Made by a program: the position numbers and the translations under genes. The notes beneath the pieces are model-generated. The model was not told the DNA's origin and did no database searches. It saw only the letters and a list, made by a program, of their open reading frames with translations. 64,000 nucleotides of DNA. Source: Nicotiana tabacum. Taxonomy: Eukaryota; Streptophyta; Magnoliopsida; Solanales; Solanaceae. This document shows positions 46,228 through 57,380 of this stretch, piece by piece. The stretch covers positions 107,548,399-107,612,398 of the forward strand of contig NC_134082.1 in assembly GCF_000715075.1 (NCBI RefSeq). Direction: 5' to 3'. The stretch's first letter is position 1. Each line of letters opens with the position of its first letter.

Positions 46228-46468
46228 TAAGGGGTATAGCGCCATTAATAGTGGCGCTATGTAAGATGAGATTTTGGGGTATAGCGCCATTAATAGTGGC
46301 GCTATGTAAGAGGTTTACTATATATAACGCCACAAAAAGTGGCGCTATACAGTAACGGTGCAGTTACCGTTACTGTATAGCGCCACTTTTTGTGGCGTTA
46401 TATATAGTTTGGTAACTTTTTTTTAACACTTATTTGCGTATTTTGAGTAAAAAAAATCACATTTTGGT
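46228..46468 (-). repeat. Right terminal inverted repeat of the MULE
   Basis: It contains a perfect 43-nt-arm palindrome (46317-46408, centre GCAGTT) and two tandem copies of a short palindrome (GCGCCATTAATAGTGGCGC near 46230 and 46282); the left end has one. Confidence 0.85.
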
Positions 46469-48836
46469 GGAGAGAAAGAAGAATGCCATCATAGAGGGAT
46501 CAGCGTGTAAACTTGATGGGCTAGGGAACTCCTTTAGCTCAATAATGAAAGTTAGGGTCGATCGGAGGAGGCCTTACCTCTTAGATGACCCAAGCAAGTC
46601 ATTAAGCTATTGGATGAATCCTCCTAACTGTAGTTACTTAAGGTCAAGGCAACTGTTTGCTTTAAAATAGAAAATGGATTCGATACAATTCAACAGAATC
46701 TAAGAAATGATCAAAATAAAAATGATTTTAGAATTTGATTCTATAAAAATTCAAGTTCCATTTTTGAATGAAGTTAGACGATATAGCTCTTATTAGTTTA
46801 ATAGTCTAGGGTTGGAAGGGTAAAAATTAATGGACCTGGCACTACTATATGCCTTTTTGACTAGGAGCACATCCATTTAAGACAATCATGACGTGATTTT
46901 CTGAGGTAAGTGATTACGCTCCGCACACTCGAGCTTTTTTCAAAAAGTGTACAAAACTGTTTCTTAAAACTAAAATTTTTGAACCAAAATATTAGAGAAA
47001 TATTTAATTTATACAATATTTAGGAATAATTTGTATGGTAAAGCACACTATGACTACAGTAGCCGGTGGTGAAAATAAATAAATACAGTAAGAGTTGAAT
47101 GATTCAGATTGAGTTCCCAATTAAGCGAAAACCGGCAGGGCCTTGTAGTGGTCTTATATCGTTATGCTGTTCATTTTCTTTTCTCTTTGTCTTGTTTAGC
47201 TTCTTTGCCAGAATTGGAGACCACAGATGAAAATGGCATATTTCCTTCTTTTCTTAAAGTCCATAATTTCAACTTTCAACTTCAAAGGCGTCAACCAAAG
47301 TTTGCCACCCTTGATCCTTCTTTTCCCAAAAGTAGAGTCTTTTATTTCATCAAAAGACGATGCTAATCCCTCACAAATGTATTGAGACACGATAAAGTTC
47401 CTTTACCTCTAGACTTGTCATTTCTCCTCTACTGTGGGCCAATTTACAAAGCTAAAGAGAATGCTTTACCTTTTTTAATGCAATTGAGCAACTTCTAATT
47501 GCCAATAATTCCTCTGCGGCTATACAAAACAAATCACAAATTGAGTGCTCAATATGACACTGATTTTTAGCCATCACCACTTCCTCGCTTTATTAGCAAT
47601 TATGGCAGCAACTCTTGTGGAAAGGGGCGATTAGTCATCATTTGCTCGCTAAAGAAAAACTTGACTTAAATTTTTGAATCCATAACGAATTACAGTGTTG
47701 GTCAAGGATCTCCAGACAATTACTCATGACAAGGCTGAGGCTGAATTTCCATGACCCGGGCCCAAAACTGTAAAGGGTTCGATTCAATATCGATGACATC
47801 ACAAGGCCCACAATGATAATTGGTTCTGAACAAGGCCCCAACATTTGGTCTTGCCATATACTAGAAGTTATTACTACATTAATTTGCTAACGTTCGGAAA
47901 TTCATAGATGACAGAGACAATTCAGAAAAGTAATATTTAAGGCTTCAATACGTCATTTTAACCGTTTTTGAATTCTTACCCAAACTGCCCCAACTTCAAT
48001 ATAAGAGGTTCTAGATAAGTTGCATTGTCATACGTTTTATGGAAATTGAACCCTTTTGCACTGTGTCATAGTGGGGCAACAGGGACTCATTAAATTTTAC
48101 TTTGAACCTTAGGACTCTGACAATAAAATTTTCAATTAAACTCCGTATCAAATGGCCTGTACTAAATTTAGAGAATTTTCAACTTTAGTTGATTGTTCTA
48201 ACTGAACTAATATTATAGTTGGCACCTTGCATTCAGAACTTCAGTTTAATGTTCAATAATTAAAGAGCGGAAGTTGCAACAAATTAGATCCTTTTTAAAA
48301 ACTAAGTATATGTCATCAACTAACTTTAATTTTGTACGATACATGTGAAGGTATTTTAATGTATTTATTATGTTGCGGAAATGGAATCTGCTGGCAACTG
48401 ATTCGTCTACTCCCAAGAGTAAAATGTGTGTTTATTTATTAAGTAGAGGTTACGTGAGAAATGAAGATGGAATGAGCAAGGAAAAGCGACTTCCTGCTTG
48501 TAAATTAGTTACTGAGTCGCTAGCAACTTACCAAATACCTTCTCTCCAACTACTCCATTTTCAATATGAAACCAATTCTAGCAAGAAAAAAATGAGGTGG
48601 TTAGACATAGCTTGAGTTAGCCAATCACAGCCAGATGGTCAACTTCTTCTTTGCCAACGAGACCTTGCTTTACTTAATCAAATATTGGTAGGATTGTAAT
48701 GTCATGATTAGTATTAATCTTCACCATCTGCCAATTCATGTCTATCCTACTTTAAATCTCAGCTTCCATTTCTCTCAGAGCTCATTCCAATTTCCAAATC
48801 CATCTTTACAAAAAGGGAAATCTTACAAACACAAAG
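46469..48836. other. Intergenic region upstream of IRX15-L
   Basis: 2.4 kb, AT-rich, no gene or recognisable repeat. It includes the promoter and 5' untranslated region of the following gene. No strong TATA box is seen; a TTTAAAT at 48752 is a weak candidate. Confidence 0.55.
48530..48536 (+). promoter_or_regulatory. Possible secondary-wall MYB element
   Basis: ACCAAAT fits the consensus ACC(A/T)A(A/C)(T/C) bound by MYB46/MYB83-type regulators of secondary wall genes, about 300 bp before the start codon. A 7-mer match is easily chance. Confidence 0.25.
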
Positions 48837-49763
48837 ATGAAGAATAGTCTTGGAAGTAGTACAAAGCTAATACTTCTTCACCCTTATATCCAAAAACAAG
48901 GAAGCTCCAATCGTTTTTGGGCTTTAGCTTTTGTTTCATTCTTGACACTTGCTTCTCTTCTTACTGTGATTTACACAAGAGAATCTAAAATCACGGCGTC
49001 TGTAGTTACTGCATCTACAATTACTAGTTCAAGTACCCCACCATTGTCTAAGGCTGTGGCTATGGCCCTTGTCCATTACGCTTCAAATTCTAACAATACA
49101 GAACACATGTCTTATACAGATATGAAATATATTGCTGATGTTCTACAAAAATGTTCTCAACCTTGCAATTTACTTGTTTTTGGACTTACCCACGAGACCC
49201 GTCTCTGGAAAGCCCTGAATCACAATGGCCGAACAGTTTTTATTGACGAAAATCGTTATTATGCAGCTTACATAGAGGAAAAATATCCAGAAATTGAAGC
49301 TTATGACGTGCAGTACACGACCAAATTGAGTGAAATGAAGGAATTGATTGCAGGAGTTAAGGAACAAGTGCGAAACGAATGCAGACCAGTGCAGAATTTG
49401 TTGTTTTCAGAGTGCAAACTCGGGCTAAATGACTTGCCTAATCAATTTTATGAGGTGGAGTGGGATGTTATTTTGGTTGATGGTCCAAGAGGGTATTGGC
49501 CTGAGGCACCTGGTCGAATGTCAGCTATTTTTACTGCTAGTGTTTTGGCGCGGAGCAAGAAAGGTGGCAATCCAAAGACACATGTTTTTGTGCATGATTT
49601 TAATCAGCAAGTGGATAGAATTACAAGCGATGAGTTCTTATGTAAAGAGAATTTGGTGAAGTCAAAGGACATGTTGGGGCATTTTGTGTTGGAAAGAATG
49701 GATGCTAACAGCTTTCAATTCTGTCGCAACCATAACTCGACAATGGCGAATTCCTCTTCTTAG
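48837..49763 (+). CDS. IRX15-L: IRX15/IRX15-LIKE DUF579 protein, xylan biosynthesis
   Basis: Intact 308-residue single-exon gene. The N terminus has the family signature KLILLHPYIQKQ (residues about 10-21), then a Golgi signal anchor (about 27-46, FWALAFVSFLTLASLLTVIY). A Ser/Thr-rich stem follows to about 70. The DUF579 domain (Polysacc_synt_4) holds LLVFGLTHETRLWK, GRTVFIDENRYY, CRPVQNLLFSECKLGLNDLPN, WDVILVDGPRG and THVFVHDFN. IRX15 and IRX15-L act in the Golgi and are needed for normal glucuronoxylan chains in secondary walls. Relatives in the same family are xylan glucuronic-acid O-methyltransferases, but IRX15 itself has no proven activity. ATG context AAAGATGAAG is acceptable, and no upstream in-frame Met extends it. 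It lies alone between transposons. Confidence 0.95.
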   Translation: MKNSLGSSTKLILLHPYIQKQGSSNRFWALAFVSFLTLASLLTVIYTRESKITASVVTASTITSSSTPPLSKAVAMALVHYASNSNNTEHMSYTDMKYIADVLQKCSQPCNLLVFGLTHETRLWKALNHNGRTVFIDENRYYAAYIEEKYPEIEAYDVQYTTKLSEMKELIAGVKEQVRNECRPVQNLLFSECKLGLNDLPNQFYEVEWDVILVDGPRGYWPEAPGRMSAIFTASVLARSKKGGNPKTHVFVHDFNQQVDRITSDEFLCKENLVKSKDMLGHFVLERMDANSFQFCRNHNSTMANSSS

Positions 49764-50522
49764 CATATTGGTTGTAATTGCGATATATCAGTTTCATTTT
49801 CTGTGTCATTTATTTAAAGATGTTGCAAATTTTTGGACTTGTTATGCTAGGGGGAAGGAGGGGGCCGGTGTAAAAATAACTTCTCTTTTGGTATTGTCAA
49901 ATGTATTCTTCCTTGAATGAAAAAGGCAACTGTTTTGTCAAACTACAGATTTGGAAAATCGTTCTCCTCGTGATGATGCAGCTTCAGCAAAAACAAATTG
50001 AAGAGCAAACAGAAAATTGATAAAGAGCAATAAAATATGCACACAAAAAAAAAACGTTTTTGAGTAAAAAGCTTTTTTACTTTTAGGCATCCTTTCATGA
50101 TTGCCCTTAGATCTGCCTTTTGCAGGAAAATAGCTCGAAAGCATATGGTATGGGCTTTTCTTCCTTTGCATCATCTAACCAGTTTGTGCTTATATCTCTT
50201 ACCTATCGAAATACGTTAAAAAACCTCATTAGAGAATTTGTATGCTGAAAACCCTCACTCCTTAGTACATACTGTATATAAGACCTTTCAATGTAAAAAA
50301 TACTCGAGTGGTTGTACAATATGTTGACTCATTACTGTTTCATAGGTAGGCGAGATGGTTGTCCAAACGACCAGGATCATCAATCACTAATCGAGACAAT
50401 AAAAGCTTTGTGTACGAAAAGGATTTAATAAGTGAATATGTAAATTGTAATGCATTATGTAATTCAGGAACATGCGCAAAAAGATTCCGTCATTCAAATC
50501 CGCTACATCTTCTTCGACAAGT
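49764..50522. other. Downstream region of IRX15-L
   Basis: No gene. It holds the 3' untranslated region; no perfect AATAAA close to the stop, though AT-rich signals near 49900 may serve. The rest is unremarkable. Confidence 0.5.
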
Positions 50523-50695
50523 TTTATTTTGTGTCTCGTGCAACTTACACTAGTTATATGAGACTCCTTTTTGTCTCACAAATTTGTGGACCCCATTCTT
50601 ACATTTCTGGGTCCACAGAAATTTGAATCCACAAAACTGTGAGACAAAAAGTTGTCTCATACAACTAATGTCAGTTGTATGAGACACAAAATAAA
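50523..50695. mobile_element. Foldback MITE, about 173 bp
   Basis: Arms of about 75 nt pair over most of the element: TTTATTTTGTGTCTC at the left, GAGACACAAAATAAA at the right. TATGAGAC...TTTTTGTCTCAC mirrors GTGAGACAAAAAGTTGTCTCATA. The centre is GGACCCC...GGGTCC. No ORF. Confidence 0.7.
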
Positions 50696-50733
50696 TTTTT
50701 CCATCTTCGTCCTATCTGGTTGCAAGAACCTTA

Positions 50734-51117
50734 TAGCCTCTTTGGCCAAACTTCTAGAATTAACTTATTTTAAGAAGTGTTTTTCTCAAAAATATTTTTT
50801 TGAAAATATTTTTGATGAGAAGCAGTTTGTGTTTGGATAATTAATTTAAAAAGTACTTTTGAGCAGTAATTAGTGTTTGGCCAAGTTATTGAAAATTGCT
50901 TCTAATTGTATTTTTCTCAAAAGTGCTTATTAGAAAAGTGCTTTTTGAGAGAAACAATTTTTTTTTTGCTTCTCAAAAACTGCTTTTGTTTCTCCTCAAA
51001 AGTACTTTTTTCTTCTTCTAATAGCTTGGCCAAACACCTCAATTTTTTGCCAAAAGCACTTTTGACCCAAAAAAGCACTTATGGCCCAAAAAAAAAAAAA
51101 CTTGGCCAAATAGGCTA
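50734..51117. mobile_element. MITE with TAGCC...GGCTA ends and TTA duplication
   Basis: The terminal repeat TAGCCTCTTTGGCCAA at the left mirrors TTGGCCAAATAGGCTA at the right, flanked by TTA on both sides (50731 and 51118). The interior is made of GCTTTT/AAAAGC-rich text that can fold back. The 3-bp duplication suggests a PIF/Harbinger-type element. Confidence 0.65.
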
Positions 51118-51122
51118 TTAGT

Positions 51123-51517
51123 AAGGATGTCAAATTTGGCGCAAGCCCAAATGACCCATCCAACCCACTCAAGGTTGGGCTAGTTATTGACCCGCTTATT
51201 TATTGAACTCAATCCATTTAAAGTTGGGTCGATTTTTATCCCAAATTGATCCATGAATAACTTTGTCAAAATATCCTAGAAATATATTTTTTTGTTTGAT
51301 ATGTTATATATGACCATAACAAAAGGAAAAGAAGTCTTATTTAGTAATTATACAATTCATAAGAAAACAACACATATTAAGTAATTTAGCCCATCTTGAC
51401 CCAGCCCATCTTAGCCCAAGTAACTTTTGGACAGTAATTTGACCCGCCCAATTATTGACTAAACTCATTTTGACCCGTCAAAAATCGGCCCAATTCCCCC
51501 ATTTAAAACCCCTAAAC
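51123..51517. repeat. Interspersed repeat copy 1 (GTCAAATTTGGC... GACCCGCC)
   Basis: About 395 bp, related over most of its length to 51565-51920. It is rich in GGGC/GCCC words that form short stems. Probably a small non-autonomous element. Confidence 0.65.
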
Positions 51518-51564
51518 CTCAGTATAGTGTTTACAATTTGCAATAATATTCTTATAAAGAACTT

Positions 51565-51920
51565 AGGGCTGTCAAATTTGGCCCAAGCCCAAATAACCCA
51601 TCCAACCAGCCCGAGTTTGGGCTGGTTATTGACCCGCTCATTTATTGAACTTAGCTCATCTTAACCCAACCCATTTAAAGCTGGGCTAATTCTTAACTCA
51701 AATTGATCCATGAGTAACTTTGTCAAAATATCTTAGAAATAATTTTTTTGTGATATGTTATATATGACCATAAGAAAAGAAAAAAATTATTTAATAATTA
51801 TACAATTTATAAGAAACACAACACATATTAATTAGAGCTTAATAAGAGTTAGGCGAGTTGTGTTATGACCCGAATTTTAGCCCATATTGATCCAACCCAT
51901 CTTAGCTGAAGTAACTTTTG
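51565..51920. repeat. Interspersed repeat copy 2, cut at 51920
   Basis: It starts AGGGCTGTCAAATTTGGCC, runs parallel to copy 1 and ends mid-repeat at TAACTTTTG, where the retrotransposon relic begins. Copy 1 continues past this point, so a rearrangement border lies here. Confidence 0.65.
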
Positions 51921-53448
51921 CCTACTCCAGTTGTCTTCCTCATCAACCTATAAAGATGAGATGTGGTACACGTTGCGCTCGCCAATGATGAAATATGGTC
52001 TTTCCAAGCCTCCAAAAGCAGGGATTTCGTCACCGAGGGTGAAAGGACACTTCATATGTCTCTCTCGCCAAGCCGCAACAAAGAGACGAGTGGTTCGCTA
52101 GCAATGCATCTTCCTAGGGATGTCAAGACCATTTACACTCCTCCATAAATTTGCAAAAAAAGAAGAACAAGAAAAATATGGATTTCACGGTGTCAATGGC
52201 ACGATGCTTCAATTCATCATGGATAATAGAGATGCCAAAGAAATAGCGCTCCAACTCGTCATGGTGAATTTAGTGTCATTTCAACGAGGCTTACTGCGGC
52301 GTTGCTGTTTTTTCTACCGCCACATATTCCAGCATTATTGCATGTTAGGGATCGTTATCATTAGATTTGAGCAGATTATAAAGGAGCTATTTAGCACTTA
52401 ATCACTATATCACCGCGACATAGCAAGATGGATCATCAGTTTAGGAAAGAGAGTGCACATGTCTCATCAAGATCGGCGACATTCTTACGCGAGATTTAAG
52501 AGACGAAGAGCAAGTCCTCATGGACCCATTTGTTGCTGAAGCTATAAGACTATTTGTGCCTGCGCATCTTCAACTCGAGCTTCAAGGTTGGACAAGACGC
52601 TTTTATCAATTGAGTAAACATATCGAAGCAATCAACGCCTACGCAATTTCAAAGCTGCCTGAACCGCGCGGTGACGCTTGGAATCTAACCAAGCAATTCG
52701 TGTTGCACATGTCTGAGGGTTTCCTAAAGTTACAGTTTTATCATACAAGAATTTTGATGTTGTGCATTGGTTACAATTCTCAGCTACTGGATATGGTCAC
52801 GTTGGCCGAAAAGGTGATAACGATAACTATGCTAAAGCCAAGCTGACAGCCATGACTACCGCTGAAAAGCTTAATCACTACGTGAGCTACTTTTATAGAG
52901 GGACGAGTCAGTCAAGCACTTAGAGACCTAGATGGAGTTTGCCGTGAATAGATGTGAAGAATTCTACTTTTGCTAGAAATCTTTATCTGTTGAAATACTA
53001 ATTTCAATACAATTGAGGAATTAAAGTCTCATTATCCACGTGGTATATCCTACAAAGTTTTAGTGGCTCTTTGAACTTATTTGCAAAAAAAAGCATTATT
53101 GTATGACCTTATACAATTATACAAAATTCATGCAAGTCTTTCGTTTTAGTCAAATTTAGGTACTAAACTTTGGAATATGATGCCTCTTGCTAGATATTAT
53201 TCAAAGCCTACTGTTTGGATAATAAGGATATTTGTCGAGAAATCATACACGACTTGGAGAATATATAATTTTTTTTACTCAAGCTACATTTGAAGAAAGT
53301 AAAGACCAGCTACAAGTTCTAGCAACGACTTGGATTACATGGAAGGCCAACAAAAATCGTGCATCGTCTTCCGGGTCACAGATACTCCAAAACATGTCTT
53401 CAAGGTTCGAAAAGTCTGCACCATGCCATATCTTGAAGTAGGGGCATT
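51921..53448 (+). repeat. Tail (3' untranslated region) copy A of the relic
   Basis: It is colinear with 60268-62461 apart from the MITE in the latter. It includes a 108-codon open stretch (52520-52846) whose counterpart in copy B (60860-61189) is also open. No known domain. It ends in AAGTAGGGGCAT, the purine tract before the LTR. Confidence 0.75.
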
Positions 53449-54219
53449 TATAGACATATAAAATTTATTGGGTCTAATTCATATAAAATTTGAATTAAAT
53501 TCAATTGGGTTAAATAATTAATTTGGACTTTACAAATTAAATTAGCCCGTTTTATTATTTTCAAGCCCAAGATCCATTTCATCTTAAGACCCAGACTCAT
53601 GCCACGTGTTAAGTGCCATGGCATATCCAGTCAAACTCAAAGCCAACAAGATGACGCCATGTGTGAAATGATGTGGCAATCCCAGTCTAAAACGGTAACC
53701 AATAAAGAGTTGCCACATGTCTAAAATGACATATCTTGGCCAATCACAAACAAGCTTATCACATAGCTTATGTGATAAGTTTGATGACTTACATGAACCA
53801 ATCAGAATCAAGCAAGAGAGTTCATATGTAGCTGGACTATCCATCCTCTACCATTTTAAATAGAGGGGTTACAAAACTCTCTAGGGAGATTCAGAGTTGG
53901 AGAAGAGTATTCCGCAATTGGTGAAGACATTCGCAAACAGAGAGATCAATCATCAAGTGCAAAGTTCTTCTACAAAGGAGTGGTCGACGGAGTTCTTTCC
54001 GGAGATCAACCCGAAACAACAAAGTACTGCTCGACGTTCTTGGCGATTAAATACATCACAAGGAGGTCTACATTGTCCTACATTCGAGAAAGACGTTTCT
54101 CAAGCCTTCGAATCACGGAGAATTTCATAGAGGAGAATCAAGGGATATAAAGAATTGTACAAATATTCATCAATAAAATCTCTTTTTCTTCATATTATTT
54201 TTGTTGCAGTTTATTTTCA
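53449..54219 (+). repeat. LTR A of the relic
   Basis: It starts TATAGACATATAAAATT (TG mutated to TA) after the purine tract and ends near TTTATTTTCA. Its TATA-like box is TTTAAATAGAG (53856). About 80 bp present here (near 54000-54090) are missing from LTR B between short TTC repeats. Confidence 0.8.
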
Positions 54220-54482
54220 TCCGTAAGTTCATCTCCAAGGATATCCCTTTTCATTTGGATCAGTCATGTCAAAATGCTTTTGAAAGCATCAAAAGATACT
54301 TGCTGAATCCACCTATGTTAGGGGTGCCAATGCTTGGGAAGCCATTGATATTCTAAATCGTGGAACATAAATGTTCACTTGGAGCACTACTTGCTCAAGA
54401 GAATGAGAAAGGAAAGGAACAAGCCTTGTACTACCTCAGTCGAACTCTAATAGGAGCTGAGTTGAACTATACGCCTGTTGAG
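54220..54482 (+). pseudogene. RNase H fragment of the relic pol
   Basis: Frame 3 reads NAFESIKRYLLNPPML, then after one TAA EQALYYLSRTLIGAELNYTPVE, the standard end of the RT connection and start of RNase H in Ty3/gypsy. The rest of RNase H is absent: the text is cut by the MITE and resumes about 30 residues later in the family alignment. Confidence 0.75.
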
Positions 54483-55135
54483 TAGGGCTGTGCACGGATC
54501 GGATTGGATCGGATTTAGCCTATTTCGGATTCGGATTTCGGATTTCGGATTCCGAAAAGGGCAATCCGAATCCGATCCGAATTAACATTGGATTGGATCG
54601 GATTTTAAACTTTGGATCGGATAATTTTTCGGATTGTCGGATCGGATTGTCACAAAATTTTTCAACAATTTAAAGTTCATTCGATGTCTCTATCTCATCT
54701 CCATCTACCAAAACAAAAAAAATCAAAATAAAATCAAAAGTTGAAGAATAGAACATAAAATAGACATAAAAGACAGAAGAGAAGAGAAGAGAGGCGGAAG
54801 AAAGAGATATAAAATCAAAGTAAAATCGGAAGTTTGAGTCATTGAGACTCTTTTAGTCTTCACTGAAGAGAAGAGAGGTGCAAGAGAGGCGGAAAAATCT
54901 AAGTGAGTGAGAGGGTGTGTGAAAAATGAATAAGCATAACCCTAAAATTTTAGTGTGTATTTATATAGGTACATATAATTTCGGATATCGGATCGGATCG
55001 GATTAAAATCATACCAATCCGAATCCAATCCGAAAATCCGAAATTTCATATAACACAATCCGTATCCAATCCGAAAATCCAAAATAGAGTGGATCGGATC
55101 AGATTTCGGATATCCGATCCAAATGCACAGCCCTA
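54483..55135. mobile_element. hAT-type MITE in the relic pol, 653 bp
   Basis: The ends are TAGGGCTGTGCACGGATCGG and, inverted, CCGATCC...TGCACAGCCCTA. The flanks CTGTTGAG (54475) and CTGTAGAG (55136) form an 8-bp duplication with one change. It contains many GGATCGGAT words and a unique centre (54700-54930) without a gene. Confidence 0.85.
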
Positions 55136-55784
55136 CTGTAGAGTGAAACTCATCTCTCGAGAAGATCCCGTGAAGTTTGTGATGACTCGACCCATTGTTT
55201 CTGGACGCCTTGCAAGATGGTCCATATTGTTTAACCAATATGAGATCACATACACACCTCAAAAGGCTGTGAAAGGACAAACACTAGCCAATTTTCTATT
55301 TGGTCACCCTCTTCCGGTAGAATGGGAGCTTTCAGATGAGTTTCCAGATGAAGACGTTGTATTCATTGAAGAACTTCCACCACAGACAATGTTCTTTGAT
55401 GGGTCTACACGTCGTAATAGTGCGAGGGCAGATGTTGTGTTGATCTCTCCAGAAAGACAAGTCTTGCCATTCTCCTTTGTTTTAGGTGAAACATGTTCCA
55501 ACAATGTTTCAGAGTACCAAGCTTTGATCGTCGGTCTCGAAATGGCATTAGACATGAAGATTCTACATTTGGAGATCTACTGCGACTCTAAGCTGATCAT
55601 CAACAAACTATTGAGGAGTTACAAGGTAAAGAAGGAATATCTCTTGCCATACCATCAATATGCTTCTGGTTTACTTGAAAGATTCAACCAAGTGTTCTTA
55701 AACCACGTCCCAAGAGAAAAAAATCGCAAGGCTGATGCTTTGGCTAACTTGGCCACGACGATGGCACTGGGAGAGAATGAGTAA
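55136..55784 (+). pseudogene. Archaeal-type RNase H of the relic pol
   Basis: Open from the MITE border to the TAA at 55782. It begins in the RNase H linker (REDPVKFVMTRPIVSGRLARW), followed by the second RNase H. All four acidic positions are present: Asp in FFDGS (55398), Glu in SEYQA, Asp in YCDSK and Asp in RKADAL. The domain looks complete, but it has no start of its own and is cut from RT. Confidence 0.78.
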
Positions 55785-55868
55785 CCAAAAGTATATGTGT
55801 GTCATCGATGGGTTATTCCTAGACTTTTTGATCTTCAAATCAATGATAGTCATCATACATCTGTTTGA

Positions 55869-57131
55869 GTGATTGAAGAAAAAGATTTGAGGCAACCACT
55901 GATAGAGTACCTTGAACATAAAAAGTTACCTGAGGATCCGCGACAAAGAACATACATCAAACAAAGAGCACCACGATTCATCTTCTACAAGGGGACATTA
56001 TTTCGCTGCTCTTTTGAAGGACTATTCTTGCGATATCTTGACAAAGAAGAAGCCCACCAAGTGATGGAGGAAGCGCATTCTGGCTCATGTGGAGCACACC
56101 AATCTGGTCCTAAGATCCATTTTCGCATCAAGAGGACAGGCTACTACTAGCCGACAAGGGTGAAGGATTGCATGGAACATGCCAAAAGATGTCAAGTGTG
56201 TCAATTCCACGCCAACTATATCCACCAACCTCCGGAGCCTCTTCATACAGCTGTAGCTTCATGGCCTTTTGATGCATGGGGACTTGACGTCGTTGGACCG
56301 CTTCCAAATTCATCAAAGGGACAGATGTATATATTGGCTGCCACATACTACTTCTCTAGATAGGCTGAAGTTGTTCCACTCAAGAAAGTAAAAAAGGAAA
56401 CTGTTGCCGATTTTATCAAGTCGAACATTATTTTTAGGTGCGGCATACAAAGATACATAATCACTGATAATGGAACGCCATTTGACAACAAGCTTGTGAG
56501 GAGTCTATGCGAGAAATTTGGTTTCAAGCAACATAAATCTTCAATGTATAATGCACCCACCAATGGCCCTGCTGAAGCTTTTAACAAGACGTTTGGTAAC
56601 CTTTTGAAGAAATTTGTTGCAAAGAACAAGAGAGACTGGCATGAGAAAATTGGTGAAGCTTTATGGGCATACCGGACTACCTTCAGAACTGCTACACAAG
56701 CAACTCTTTACTCTTAGGTGTATGGTGTAGAAGTAGTCCTTCCGTTGGAGCAACAAATTCTATCATTGCAGATCGCAATCCAAGAAGGACTCACGTTCGA
56801 AGAGAATGCTCAACTTTGCCTAGCAGAGTTAGAGGCATTGGATGAGAAAATATTGGAAGCGCAACAAAAATTGGAGCGCTATCAAGCTCGACTAGCTAGA
56901 GCCTTCAACAAGAAAGTGCGGCCACGATCATTCCAAGTGGGAGACTTAGTCCTAGCTATTCAACGACCCATAATCCTCAACAAATGCATAGGCAACAAGT
57001 TTACCTCAAAATGGGATGGGCAATATGTTGTGAAGGAAGCCTATTCAAGTGGCACATATAAAATTGTTGATAAGGATGGTCTTAGAGTTGGTCTGATCAA
57101 TGAAAAATTTCTGAAACAATACTTCCCATGA
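55869..57131 (+). pseudogene. Integrase of the relic, in frame with four stops
   Basis: One frame throughout, the same as the RNase H. Zinc domain: EEAHSGSCGAH then CQVCQF. Core: LDVVGPL (first Asp near 56284), ITDNG (second Asp near 56464) and GPAEAFNK (Glu near 56570). The C-terminal domain ends LINEKFLKQYFP at 57131. Stops are TAG 56148, TAG 56361 and TAG 56715; a TGA at 55866 precedes it. Two of the TAGs stand where the family has Trp, consistent with G to A changes. No frameshift in 1.26 kb and no chromodomain; Tat-like. Confidence 0.85.
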
Positions 57132-57330
57132 AAGTTACCTACACTCCTTGACATACGAGCGTAAACTGCAAGTCATGACGCTCCTAGATGCATGAGCCTA
57201 AACTGCACATTGCTACACTCCTGACCCGCATGAGTCTAAACTGTGTACGACCAAAAAAATTGTGTCTGCTAGGTTGAAAATCTCGAAAGAGGCAGCTTAG
57301 CCAAAAGTGACAAAAACAACTCATCCCTCT

Positions 57331-57380
57331 GAACTACGTTATGACTTGATCCTCTTCACCGAGGTACGTAGGCAACTTAG
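57331..57380 (+). ncRNA. Structured motif copy 5, in the relic
   Basis: It has GAACTACG, CTTGAT, a CCTC/GAGG stem, TACGTAGGCAAC, and an A-run 35 nt on. It lies 200 bp after the integrase stop, matching the place of copy 3 in the Ogre element. Confidence 0.55.

Larger units (their letters stand above)
39912..46468 (+). mobile_element. Mutator-like DNA transposon (MULE) with plant-mobile-domain cargo
   Basis: Terminal inverted repeats begin ACCAAAATGTG at both ends and extend about 200 bp. Inside are a MuDR-type transposase (plus strand) and a plant-mobile-domain gene (minus strand) in convergent orientation. No clear 9-bp target duplication is visible (left AATCCGGAA region, right GGAGAGAAA region), so the exact ends may be off by a few bases or the flanks have mutated. 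Both genes are broken. Confidence 0.88.

Noticed and set aside
39903..46477. 9-bp target duplication of the MULE
   Set aside because: The flanking bases do not match convincingly in any register tried, so none is claimed.
47109..47366. 85-codon ORF upstream of IRX15-L
   Set aside because: No recognisable motif, no conserved start context; likely chance.
48370..48615. 81-codon ORF just upstream of IRX15-L
   Set aside because: Not in frame with the gene and without domain features; treated as promoter region.
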